DNA of 64,000 bases from Gnetum montanum (Eukaryota; Streptophyta; Gnetopsida; Gnetales; Gnetaceae): NCBI GenBank assembly GCA_015680685.1, contig MNCI01033650.1, positions 314,566-378,565 on the forward strand, given 5' to 3'. Positions 22,701-34,100 of this stretch are shown piece by piece; position 1 is the first letter of the stretch, and each line of letters opens with the position of its first letter. The translations under genes were made by a program, and so were the position numbers. Below the pieces are notes generated by a model. It had not been told where the DNA came from. It saw only the letters and a list, made by a program, of their open reading frames with translations, and did no database searches.

Positions 22701-23775
22701 ATGAAAGTTGCAACATACAATGTGCTTGTAAGAACCCTAGAGAGTGAGAAACAACATCCTCTATGTTCACCATGGGCCTTGGACTATCATGAGTATTGAT
22801 ATCCACACATCTTAGCAGAATTAAAAGATTTGGATGTTGATGTCTTGTGCCTACAAGAAGTCTTGTCATGGGAATTTCTATAGCAATTCCAACCAAATTT
22901 GGGAAATATAGGATACAAAGTTATTTATANCCAACCAAATTTGGGAAATATAGGATACAAAGTTATTTATAAGTAAAAATGTTCTTATGGAAATTCTTCT
23001 TTCAAGCCATACAGATTAGCCTATTATAGAAATCACAACATGCATGGTTGTGTGATCTTTTATAAAGAAGCCAAGTTTGAATTAGTATAAAGATTTGAAT
23101 GGAGTTTAGAAGATATGATTTTTGAAATCCTAGAACTTCAAATCATGGGGAAATAAAAGAACAATCAAGATTCTGACAATGCCGCATAGCTTTGGCATTG
23201 ATACTAAAGATCTAGTTATCATGAAGATATGTATGCATTGTTAACACACATTTAATTGCCAAATCAACATGTCCAAATGTTAGACTATGCCAAGGAGCAT
23301 ACTTGATTAAGAAAATAGAGGAAAGTTTGAAGAATAAGTTATTCCTAAGACATACTGATCTAGTGTCAATTGTCCTTTGTGGAGACTTTAATACGAAAGT
23401 TAGAAGTAGTGTTTATCAATTCTTAAAATATGGACAAGTAAAAGAATCCTTGAAAGATTAACTTGATTTGCAAAAGATGTTCCCATCAATTCAACATACA
23501 ATTCTATTGGTCAATGCATATTTTGATTACTTTAAATCTTTAGTAGATAAATCAAATTCTAGAATTTAGGAACGGATGATGTTGATGAATAGTACTCATC
23601 AAGAACCATAGTTTGGTAATTTCTCTATCATGATTAAGGAAGATGGATCAACAACTTTCTTCATTGAGACCCTAGATTATATTTGGTACGATGTTCAATT
23701 CTTCCAAGTTACCAAGTTACTAGAGTTAATTTCTAAAGAAGAAGTTGATAAGAAGTAAGATCAAGCCCTTCCATC
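22701..23775 (+). pseudogene. CCR4-type deadenylase domain, intronless pseudogene
   Basis: The parent family (CCR4, exonuclease-endonuclease-phosphatase fold) removes poly(A) tails from mRNA. Motifs appear in family order: VATYNVLVRTLE and CSPWAL (22707 on), ILAELKDLDVDVLCLQEV (about 22809-22863, metal-binding Glu), NLGNIGYKVIY, MHGCVIFYKEAKFELV, VCIVNTHLI (about 23231-23257), AYLIKKIEESLKNKLF, LCGDFN (23375-23392), then ETLDYIWYD (23666-23692), KLLELISKEEVDKK and ALPS. The last SDH segment is missing. About 1.07 kb covers nearly the whole catalytic domain without an intron, so it derives from mRNA. Stops and at least two frame changes break it. It ends directly against a retroviral-type protease. 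Which CCR4 subfamily is unclear. Confidence 0.8.
22889..22971. other. Assembly join: 41-bp exact repeat around an N
   Basis: Positions 22889-22929 and 22931-22971 are identical (41 bp, beginning CCAACCAAATTTGGG) and are separated by the window's only N (22930). Exact duplication either side of a single N is best explained by two contigs whose overlap was not merged. Confidence 0.9.
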
Positions 23776-24160
23776 CTAAAAAATCATTATATGCTCCTCT
23801 TCTCATTACCATACGTGTTGGCAAGTACAAGGTTCATCATGTTCATGTGGATGACGGGGTAGTGACCAATGTGATACCATATACCATTGTTAAGAAACTA
23901 GGCTTAACCGAAAACATCCAAGAAACCACTAGCTTAGCACTTAAGTCATTTAACAGATTATGAGTAACAGTTCGAGGTTCTATATCCTTGGGTTTCATAG
24001 GTGGAGAATAATTTTCCACATTTGTCGACTTCCTAGTAGTTGAAAAGACACTTAGTTTCATCTTGATCCTAGGAAGGCCATGGTTGGCTAGGCTTTAGGT
24101 AGTCTCATCTCCTATACATCATGAGATTCACTTTCCATATGAGAGTGGTGAGATTGTAAT
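23745..24160 (+). pseudogene. pr: Ty3/gypsy retropepsin fragment (E4)
   Basis: An aspartic protease relic. APLLITIRVGKYKVHH is followed by VHVDDGVVTNVIPY (DDG at 23850-23858 in place of the usual D-S/T/G-G), IVKKLGLTENIQ, ALKSFN, ISLGF, FLVVEKTLSF and ILGRPWL (about 24065-24086). It differs from the E2 protease in spacing and residues, so it may come from another Ty3 lineage. Stops at about 23961 and 24009 break it. No RT follows. Confidence 0.7.
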
Positions 24161-24547
24161 TCATGGGTAAAACATGTCTCTACTATTAATCAACAATGTT
24201 AACATTGATTGAGGTTTGGAAGTGGAGTTTCAATAGGAAACCTCCAAAACTCAAGGAGGGGACAGTGACAATAACAAAAATAACAAAAATGTTAACAATG
24301 CCAACTCTAAAATGTTAAATGGTCAATGAGAACACCTATCAATTGTCATATCGAACAAGAAGTGTGATGAACCTAGGATCATACAAAAGAAGCCCCTTGA
24401 TCTATCACAAATCAAAAAACAAATACATCATAGACACCTTATCGCTTATTTTATTAATGGACATTTGTTCACTTTTGCAACCTTATATCATGTTTCATAT
24501 TTGTTTTATCCTTTTATGCTCGTTCAAGGTTATCTCATACTTGCTAG

Positions 24548-24660
24548 ACAAGTGTGGCAATAACCACCCAAGGCTTAAAACTAGCAAGAAAATGACCTAC
24601 TAAGGATTAAAATTGGCAACACAGTGGTCTACCAAGGCCTAAGACTAGCAAATTTGTGAC
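24548..24660 (+). repeat. Imperfect 30-36-bp tandem repeat
   Basis: Three to four units carry the pattern CAA..TG.CC..C.AAGG.TTAAAACTAG (starts at about 24548, 24580, 24616 and 24648). Confidence 0.6.
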
Positions 24661-25160
24661 CTCCCTTTTATCTCCCTTATGTGCATGCTATGATCTATTT
24701 GCCTCATTGTGTTATTTAAAGTTTTTTCTTGAAAGGTTATGCCTTGTTTTACATTTTTATATCCTATTGCCAAATTTTATTTAGTAGCCTTATTATTTTA
24801 ACTTGTAATCTTTTAGGTGAAGAATGTAAAACAAACTGTAAAATTTAAAACATATAAATAACCAAAAATTTTAAACCAAATAGTAGTGATGGTAGCACTG
24901 TATGATAAGTAATAAAAAATAAAATATCCATGTTCTATAGCAATAGTTGCACCATGCAACATAAAACAAAAAAATAATAATACATGGTCTCTATGGCTAT
25001 GATAGTCAAAAACTACTATAACAATATGATAAAAAAAATATAATAAGTCCATTAGTGGAAAAAATTGAGTCATGGGAAAAGGAGGAGAAGGGCCACCATC
25101 AACATCATCACCATCATTGGTTAGTGACCTGAGGAAAATAAAATAAATATTTACTAGCTT
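24661..25160. other. AT-rich, nothing recognised
   Basis: T-rich and A-rich stretches without a supported frame. Confidence 0.4.
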
Positions 25161-25570
25161 ATATATATATATATATATATTGGCTGAGATGATTTTTAAA
25201 AAATGATGTTAACCAAGCCCAACTACTAGACAAGGTAACAAGATAACTAAAAACGGAATCACTTATCCCTCCTCTATTTCTCTACCACTTACCCAATTTA
25301 GTTTTACCCTCTCAGTCAAGTTTGCTCTTTCTTTGTTTGTTCATGGCATTTTTGAGAAATAAATATTTTCCATAAATAATGCTAAAAATGCCATGAACAA
25401 ACAAAGAAAGATCAAACTTGATTGAGAGGGTAAAACTAAATTAGGTAAGCGGTAGAGAAACAGAGGGATAAGTGATTCCGTTTTTAGTTATCTTGTTACC
25501 TTGTCCAGTAGTCGGGCTTAGTTAACATCATTTTTTTAAAATCATCTCGGCCAATATATATATATATATA
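25161..25570. mobile_element. Foldback (MITE-like) element
   Basis: Two arms of about 170-190 bp, about 25181-25370 and 25384-25553, are near-perfect inverted copies around a short AT-rich loop (about 25361-25385). The tips are TTGGCTGAGATGATTTT and its complement AAAATCATCTCGGCCAA. The element sits inside (TA)n runs on both sides, so a TA target duplication cannot be told from the run. Differences between arms are few (for example GGCTGAG/CTCGGCC). No protein is encoded. Confidence 0.85.
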
Positions 25571-25587
25571 GTGGAGCGATTTCATGG

Positions 25588-26373
25588 GCTATGAGTAGAA
25601 TTTAATTTTTTTTTTATTTTTTAAGTTATCATCACTATTTACATTCCAAATAATATATACTGGTAAACATAAATTGGTTAAAATAAAAGTTTATATATTT
25701 CGTATATGTTGATGAAGGAATACATTGCATAATTATTGCAACAAAAATTACAGAGCTGTATAATAGGATTAAGCAAAAGGCAAAATACAATAATAAGTGT
25801 GAACTTAATATGCCTAATCCTTTAATTGAGCAAAACGAACTTCCTATGCAATTCTACTTTGGAGATGTTTAGCATCTGAAATCTTTCTGTATCTTTGCAC
25901 ATAGAAAGGAGGATGAATCTTTAAAGAATCAATGGTCTTGACTCTAGATAATGCAACAAACATTGGACCTGTAAGTTCTCTTGTGTAGCAGTTTTACAAG
26001 CTATGAGTAGAATTTAATTATTTTTTTTATTTTTTAAGTTATCATCACTATTTGCATTCTAAATAATATATACTAGTAAACATAAATTAGTTAAAATAAA
26101 AGTTTATATATTTTGTATATGTTGATGAAGGAATACATTGCATAATTATTGCAACAAACATTACAGAGTTGTATAATAGGATTGAGCAAAAGGCAAAATA
26201 CAATGATAAGTGCGAACTCAATATGCCTAATTCTCCAACTGAGCAAAATGAACTTCTTATGCAATTCTACTTTGGAGATGTTTTGCATGTGAAATCTTTT
26301 TGTATCTTTGCACATGAAAAGAAGGATGAATCTTTAAAGAATCAATAGTCTTGACTCCAGATAATGCAACAAA
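25588..26373 (-). repeat. ~412-bp tandem duplication carrying helicase tail
   Basis: Copies lie at about 25588-25962 and 26000-26373. Both begin GCTATGAGTAGAATTTAATT and end at ATGCAACAAA, with several point differences. On the minus strand each holds the last part of a PIF1-like helicase (VKTIDSLKIHP). Confidence 0.9.
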
Positions 26374-26690
26374 TGTTAATAGTAGCCTTTTCTAGTGTCA
26401 TTCCTTGAGATTTATGAATAGTCATGATCCATGTCAACCGTAATGGTGATTGACGAGATGCTCCTCAGACCACACGTACAATTGGCACATGATGGGGATT
26501 ACCATTATTAAAGGCACATCCAATGTAGGAGTCAAAATCAGCAATAATGTATAATGGTAATGCAGGTAGCTATTTACCTTAAGGATACATAATATTGTGA
26601 ATCATGCCAAGTGCACCATTCACCAATCCTGCTTCAGGCCAAAGGTTAACTGTAAGCATTACCCTTGCACCTTCACATATAAGCAGAGAT
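26270..26690 (-). pseudogene. PIF1-like DNA helicase C-terminal fragment
   Basis: PIF1 helicases unwind DNA and resolve secondary structures; in plants large numbers also derive from Helitron Rep-helicases. On the minus strand from about 26675 the frame gives GARVMLTVNLWPEAGLVNG, GALGMIHNIMYP, LPLYIIADFDSYIG, VPIVRVV and then WIMTIHKSQGMTLEKA, the late helicase motifs. After a frame change it gives FVALSGVKTIDSLKIHP. The N-terminal Walker motifs are absent. The final part is duplicated at 25588-25962. I saw no clear Helitron 3' hairpin plus CTRR end, so the parent could be a host gene or a Helitron. Confidence 0.75.
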
Positions 26691-27085
26691 TGCATTACTT
26701 GTTGTAGTAGATAATTGTTGCACTACTTGTTGTAGTAGATGGTTGTTATTGTTGATCTTGAAGAGAGTGTTCTTAACCTTCTCTATTGGGACTAATAGTA
26801 GCAGGATCCATGTTTCTAAAAATGCATGAATTCCAATATTGCACCTCTTAATCTTGTAAGATGATGCCTAGTTCAATATTTTTAAATACTGCATCACACT
26901 GTAATCATCATCACCTTAACCATTTCCATGATCGTAATCATCAGTGTAACAATAATCCTCACTGTTTATAATAATAATAAATATTCATTATTACTATAAT
27001 TGTAACCATCACCATTTATAATAATAATAAATATTCAATATTATCCACCATTTATAATAATAAATATTCATTCTTACCCATGTTA
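26691..27085. repeat. Short AT-rich repeats
   Basis: The motif TTATAATAATAATAAATATTCA recurs three times at about 26967-27075, with CATCACCATTTATAA between copies. A TTGTTGTAGTAGAT word is duplicated at 26698-26750. Confidence 0.6.
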
Positions 27086-27089
27086 GGCC

Positions 27090-27345
27090 CTACACGTGAG
27101 GGAATACGAAGAGATGAATGGGAAGCCCAAGGGTCAGGGGGTGTTAATTGAATAGAGATTCAACTCCCCTGCAGTGACTCTTTGGCTCCCTTGCATGTGG
27201 TGCGTGCATGTGAAGGAATAGAAAAAGACAAATGGAAAGCTCAGGGGTTAGGGGACATTAATCAAGTAGAGATTCAACTCCCCTACACTAATTCTTTAGC
27301 TCCCATGCATGTGGTGCATGCGCATGAGAGAATACGAAGAGATGA
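27090..27345 (+). repeat. ~115-bp tandem repeat (about 2.3 copies)
   Basis: Units start at about 27097, 27211 and 27326 with TGAGGGAATACGAAGAGATG-like sequence and share ATTCAACTCCCCT and CTCCCTTGCATGTGGTGC. A stray piece, GGCTCCCTTGCAGTGACTCTTTAG, appears at about 27914. Confidence 0.85.
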
Positions 27346-29085
27346 AACTAAATTGGCACTGCAACATATATTTGTAATGCATATTCGTTCATGGAGATAT
27401 AAAAGATCACGTTACAAATGCATAAATAATGTTATTATTATATCACGGGCTTTTGTATATTGACATTATTATTACAATGGACAAGATATGAATGATGCTA
27501 ACACCTCATTCATATTCATAATTATTCATAATTATTATATTATAACTATTGTGGAATCTAATAAATGTTATGAGATTATTATAATTAGAGCAATAATCCA
27601 TAATTATAATTTGAGATCTTATGGATTATAAGATTCATTCGAACGGTAAACAGTTCATAATAAATAAAGCCAAGATATGATGCATAATCCATAATGTTAG
27701 AGATATTATTTATTCATTCATAATGCTAACCCATAATGATTATATCTCAGTTAGCATTATCCATAAGATATATATAATAAAATGATTATAAATAACCAAC
27801 TTTATTTATGATGAAGTGTTTATAATCATTATAAATACTCATTTATGTTTATGATTATAAATATATCATTATATATAAATGAGATTATAAATAAGAAAGA
27901 TAAATATAATCATTGGCTCCCTTGCAGTGACTCTTTAGTTAAAGAAGATTTATAAATAATTGGTTATTTATGATTATGGCAAGACATGTGCGTCGGTGGA
28001 GAGCTCGTCGCCATTTTCCTCGACATTGGCTAGGATCATCATAACATGATCTTGTCGGAGATCTTCCCAAGGTCTAGGCTGCCATAGGTGCAAAAGTTCT
28101 TATTTTTAAAATTTACCAGGTTAACAACCATATCATCCATTAGATTTCATCAATCAAAGAATATGTACATAAAGAAAAGGCCTCATTGCATGCAAAAAGG
28201 TAAGAAGAAATTATCAAATTTTAACTCTTTAAGTCCTCCCAATAAGCAGGAAAAATTGTTAAAATTATGACCAAAGTCAGGCCAACATCTCAAATTGGCA
28301 AATAATTTTCATGTGCTAGCAAAAATGCTAATGCTTTTTCATTTTATTAAAATGCATATTGCAAATGAAAAAGCAGTCACAATCATAACAACTAAACGCA
28401 TCTACTCCATGGTAACTACTAAATCTCAAAGCACAGCCATACAAATGATAAAACCTACATAAAATATACAAAGAGATAAAGAGAACATGAACTTACAAAT
28501 GTTCCTTTACATTGAAAAAGGGTGTAGCAAAAGAAGATTACTCAAGATAGTAGCATAAAATTACAATTTCAGAATTCCCTACCACTTTAAAAAGCATTGA
28601 AAAAAGAATAGAACCAAACTTTGGAATGTTTTTGCATTGGGAATGTAAATGTATAGGAAAGCATGCTAAGTACTGATGACAAAAGATCTCAGCTTGAAGT
28701 GAAACTATGAAAATTGCACAAAACCATCAAAATGTAATGTCCAACATGTTACAATTCACTATAAAATATTAAGAAAAACACACATAAAAATACTAGTAGA
28801 AAGTTTGTTTCCAGAAAGAGATTCCAATAACCAAAGGCTATTGTTGACACAAAAACTTTAGAAGACCCTTCCCTTCAGGCTACAGCTTCAACTGTAGCCA
28901 TTATTGTCCTTCCTTAAATGTCTCTGGCTCTACCCCTCATCCTACCCCTACCAAAAACTTTTATGCTTAAAACATACATTCAAACAAAGCTACTCAAGAA
29001 AAATATTGGCCTAATTCATATATAAATTATATTAAAAAAAAGAAACCTAAATGAGGGGATGTTTTAGCTATTATAACAAAAATTG
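27346..29085. other. AT-rich, no gene seen
   Basis: Highly AT-rich with many ATTATAAAT runs to 27960. A GC-richer patch (27985-28090) has no recognisable product. The remainder is A-rich, without a frame. Confidence 0.45.
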
Positions 29086-29089
29086 TATT

Positions 29090-29878
29090 ATGATTCACAC
29101 CTCCTCTACCTCCGAGGTCCAAGCTATGACAAGTGTAGAAGTTCGTGTTTCCATCACCAACGAGGTTGATGTTTCCAGCATAGATGAGTGTGAGATTTGG
29201 ATCTTCCAGTAGTAGTTCCATGGAGTAGAGTGAGGTTTCAACATACTCGTTGCCATCGGTGAGCACCGTGATGGCTAGAAAGTCATAGTCAAGGGTGCTA
29301 GCAATGATGGTCATGATCCACGACATGAGATTTGAGGTGATGTCAGCATTGTGTCTGGATTTTTTGGTTGAGCAAGTGACAAAGACGTCGTAGTGGACTG
29401 TAGTGGTGAAGGTGCTAATGGCGATGTTGTTGGTGTAGTACTGCTACGAGTTGTCACCAAGTGAGAGTGAAAGCATGTCAATGCCATCAGATAGAGTGGC
29501 ATCCATGGCTGCAAGGATGTCGAAGCTAAAGCAGCCACAGTCCCACTAGACCTTGTAGATGGTGATATGTGCAAGCCAGGCCATGCTGCTAGTAGTGTCA
29601 TTGGCATAGTCGAGCACACCGACATCAACCACAACATTGACAACGATTGTTGATGACATGTGCATGTCGTGGCCCTAGGTGTTAAGCGAGGATGTAGCAA
29701 GGGTCGACTACCCTACTACCTTATTGCTACCTTGGTTGAAGAAGCACATGTCGATGAGCTTGTTATTGCAGTTGAAGCATGGGCCACCATCGTAGGTGCC
29801 TTTCCAATGCACCACCAGAGCTCCAAAGCTGGTGTCATTGAAGCTGGTTCAGTTGGGCTAGGCAACCTGCAATAGTAG
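29090..29878 (-). pseudogene. Subtilisin-like serine protease (SBT) pseudogene
   Basis: The family cleaves proteins in the apoplast or secretory route. On the minus strand motifs follow family order: SFGALVVHWKGTY, FNCNNKLIDMCFFNQG, then GHDMHMSS at about 29673-29650 (equivalent of the catalytic-His GHGTHT, degraded), [79 protein letters not shown] and LTLIYAGNINLVGDGN. The S-A-G-N-x-G-P oxyanion segment is lost, and the N-terminal propeptide and the catalytic Ser region are absent. At least three stops and frame changes occur. No intron is seen in this stretch, but many plant SBT genes lack introns, so retroposition is not shown. Confidence 0.8.
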
Positions 29879-30999
29879 TTGCATACGGAGACAAAGATAG
29901 AATGGAAATGGAATTCTCATTCCCATTCCCATTTCCATTTTGCATTTGGTTGCGTTTGGCCTTTTTATGTGTATAGCAGAAATAGGAAAATCTATGGCTC
30001 TTTGGTTCACATTCTGCGCAATGGAAATACAAAAAGGTGTGGCTCTTCAATTCATGTTTTTTTCCATTTCGTGGGATCTTTTATGGCACATGATGTGGAG
30101 GGCATTACTTGGAGGGTGACAAATCCACTCCTCCCCACCCCCCCCCCCCCCCCCCCCCCTATCTTGCAAGATGAGTTGGCCTCTCAGCCAAAATTAGTGA
30201 GACTACACATAAATAAGATTATACTCAAACCAAATTCAACATTTTTTCAAACATTTGACATAGAAGAAAAAATAATGTTTGGCATTTTTTCCAATGGTTC
30301 ACATATAAAGCAGAAGAAAGGCCGAAATCATGTTTAGGGACGATCTTCTAGTTTGTATTTTTTGGATTGTTTCACTTATTCTAGCATGCATTCATGCCAT
30401 ATCATTTAAATCTATGAAAGCATTTTACGATTGGAGAAAGGAAAATTCGTTTAGTCTTTGATTCAAATCCTGGGTAGGCAACTGAAAGTATAGTAACAGA
30501 GGATCCAAAGGATATCTGTGCGTGAAATTACAGATGATAGCAGTGGAAACAAAGAAATCTTTGACTACCCAACAACATGTAAATCTTAAAAAATGAAATA
30601 TGAAGATACATATTGAAAACATGCATTAGTAGCCGCTCTTCTTCAAAACCATAGCTACTCATAATCTAAAAGAACTTGAAACGCTCTTCCAGTAGAATCT
30701 TGATTAAGAATTTGTTCGCCAAGGAATTTTTGCTTGTAAAGCTTTCTCCCATGTACTATGTTTGCCTCTCCCCCTTCACTTTCTCTGCCCTTGCCACCAC
30801 GCAGGCATGCTGTCTCTACCCTGCATGCCCCTCCCTGTCGCCAACGCATCATCCAGTGGTGCCTAGAACATCAACCCCATGTTGTTGTAGTTTCTTGTCA
30901 CAAATATGGAAGTATCAAATACCTACCATGCCTACACAGACATCAACAACCAAATCCAACTCACACTCTAGGAAATCAAGTTCCATATGCTATGGTAGC
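29879..30999. other. No supported gene; C tract
   Basis: Contains a run of 22 C at 30138-30159 and CCATTCCCATT-type repeats at about 29920-29940. Overlapping short frames at 30676-31084 arise from a pyrimidine-rich stretch (30755-30850) and match nothing known. Confidence 0.4.
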
Positions 31000-31160
31000 A
31001 TGTTTACATGGAAACTACCATTTTAATTCACCTGCTAAGAATCTAAGTTCCACACACTATGGTGGTGTGTGGGGGAGCACGTAAACACATAAAAATTACT
31101 ATTTTAACTCACATTCTAAAAATCCATGTTCTACACACTTCTGCAGCATGTGAAGCAACA
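31000..31160 (+). repeat. Imperfect ~72-bp duplication
   Basis: Two related units share AACTACCATTTTAATTCACC.TGCTAAGAATC/AATTACTATTTTAACTCACATTCTAAAAATC and (G/T)TTC(C/T)ACACAC. Similar CACATGCTA.GATAGCATGTGG words recur at 33415-33600. Confidence 0.5.
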
Positions 31161-34100
31161 AACTATTAATTTCCTTCCCCAAACTTACCCATATGCTACC
31201 TAGTGGATCCTCCAAAATATGGAAATAAAAATAAAATAAAGAGAATTTTTTATTTTTCTTTGTATGCTATGAAAAACCATTATTTTACCAATTTATAATC
31301 TATTTTCCCTAATATTAACAATTTATAGCCTATTTTTGCTAATTTTAACAATTCATAGCATATTTTATTAGATTTTTACCTATTTTAAATACAAAATACT
31401 AAAAAATATTAAAATTAATTAATTAATACTATTTTGACCTTGCTCACCTTATTTGACCTTGTTTTACCTTGCTTTGACTTATAGTCAACCTACCTTACCT
31501 TGTTTAGCATTATTTTGAACTTATTTGACCTTATTTTGCTCTACTATTACAATATTTTACATTATTTTAACATTGTTCAATGATTTTATCATGCAGATGT
31601 CAATTGATGTGCTTATGTTAACATGCAGGGTTAAACTATGGAGATCACAAAGTAATTCAACTAGTTTTTGAACCCAAGTAGACCCTTATCGTGATGTTGT
31701 TTAACCTAATGGCCTTGAACACTTAAGTTAAGAGCTTGTAAACCTTTAACTATCTAGCCTTAATGACATGCAATGGCTTAACTATTATTGACATTGAAAC
31801 TAGAAACATCACAAAGAGTTCGTTGGTTGAATTCCCCGTTTTAAACCACAATGGTGAGGAGAAAATGCATGAAACCAAGTTCCTCACTAGAACCTAACTT
31901 GCTCAAGAAATCATCAAACCCCTACAAGGTTAAATTAAAGCCCTTACATGGCCTTAATTACATCTGACGTTAATGTGTTTACTTTTAGTCTTATTGGACT
32001 TTGTTTATAGGTTTGGATAGATGAATGGCATCAAAAATGCTTGTGGCCTACAACAAGTAAGCCTGCATGTCCTCGTATATCTTTTTGGCATTCCAAAACA
32101 TTGCAAACTTTCTTTGAATCTATAAAGCATGAAACAGAGTGCTCATGTTCTCCTAGTTGTAACTAATGATGGCCTATATCTACTTGTTCCCTTGTGTGAC
32201 CTTGTGCCATCTCTTGTAATCACATGTATTCTTTAACTTGGTTTCTTATCCCCTTAGAGTTGTGCTTGCAGGATGAAGCCTAAAGTCATCATAAGGGTAC
32301 AACTCATCATAGTAGTAAGTTACCACATGACATCCACAAGATTCAATTAGCTTGTCCCACTATGTTAAGAGTTCTTGCCTCACATCACTTCTATTACCCC
32401 TCAAAAGCCATAATCCTGAAGCCAAATTATAGCCTTCCTTACCCTAATAATAATGAAGACCTATGTTTGACATGCATGCACCATGCCTATGTGACATCTT
32501 CCTCTGCATACTTCATAGATAAAGTTCATTGAAAGTAACACACCTCATTCAACAAGAAAATGAAGCAAAATTTAGCATGCTCTAATAATTAATTTCACTA
32601 GATGTAACACATATCATTTAGTGAGGAAAGAAAATTTGGCCTTGGCAGTGAAACCCAATGAAGGTTTTACTTCCAAAAAAAAAGAAGAAAAAGTGAAAGC
32701 CAATTTGCAAGAAAATACAAGAGGCAAATAAAGCCTAAATTCAAATCAATGGCTCTAGAAAACAAGGGAAGGAGCTTAGTAGTTAAATAAGCCCAAGAAT
32801 GGAGTGCTGGTTCCTCCAAAACATCATAAAAAAACTAGCAGTTCGAGCAATTCGAGCATGAATACCTCTTCAATGAATAGGAAATGTCACAAGCATACCA
32901 TTATCATGATGTCAACATTTGGAATTCTTTGTTAGCCCATGTAACCATGCCTCCATAGCTAACATCTCATCCTAGAATCTTGACATCTCATTGTGACCTT
33001 ATTTCACGATCGTGAGCACTCCTTAGTAGGATTTGATAGGTATCAAATCAAGTGTGAAGAGAGAGCGTTAGTGATGAACCTACTACAGTGTTTTGCATTC
33101 CTTGTTGATGTCTCTCAAGTTAATTCTCAAAACATCAACAAAGAGAGACCAATGAAACACCTAAAAAATTTCATGTGACCAACATAAGAAGCCTTAATGC
33201 TAGTTTTATCATTCTAATTTGGTAGAAATTCAAAGGTAGAAATAATTGGCTTGTTTTTCTATCAAAAATCCTATCCCATGGCCTTGTTTCAACAAAATTT
33301 TGGACAATTTTAATATGTAAAAATGAAGTTTATAGTCCACACTATAAATTTTGTTTATACTAGCAAGTAGAAGCCAAAATGGTTGAAAATGCTACAAAAA
33401 CTAGGTTTTTGTTCCACATGCTCCAAAACTAGGGTTTTATTCCACATGCTATGATAGCATGTGGAGTAGTGTGCAGAACTGGAATTTACCCATACCCTAC
33501 AGATTTGGATGGCAAAAGTCTCACATGCTAGTGGCTCATACATTGCAAATTTGGTAGCAAACGCTTCATACACAATGCTAGGATGTGGAGCAGCATGTAG
33601 GGACAAGAAACTAACTAAAACTGCTCACATATTGTATACAATTATCGAAAAATAGTGCATGGAATGTGCAAAAATTTGGTAGAAATTAGCCAGAATTAAA
33701 TCATTGGATAATCAGCATGCGTGGCCTACTTAAGCAAAAATCATCATCATTTGAAGGACTTTTGGCATTTCTACAATTCTTCAAAACTTTAAAGTTTTGG
33801 AGAAAAGAAGATTTGAGAGTCCAAAGCTATTTTCAAGAGCAAATTTTGGAGCATTGAGACCCCATTTTAGTGTATGCTAGCACATTTGGGAGAACTACAT
33901 GATACACATTGCTCACCCATAAGCTAGATTCACTGCATTATTTTGCAAAAAGACTATGAAACAATTGTAATTCTACATTTTATATTCTATGAACCTTTTA
34001 TTATTGAAAGTTAATACAAATTGTGCAATGTTTACATATTTTCCTATTATTCTATGTAATCACATTTTGGTGCAAGCTCTATTATTCATCCATTACTTTG

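Noticed and set aside
25161-26690. Complete Helitron
   Set aside because: Only the helicase tail is present; no Rep HUH motif and no clear 5' TC or 3' hairpin-CTRR end could be placed.
29311-29700. 129-codon Ser/Thr/Leu-rich open frame on the minus strand
   Set aside because: It is another reading frame of the subtilase pseudogene; the motif order is in a different frame.
30676-31084. Two overlapping plus-strand frames (116 and 108 codons)
   Set aside because: Pyrimidine-rich composition with no domain; two frames open at once argues for chance.
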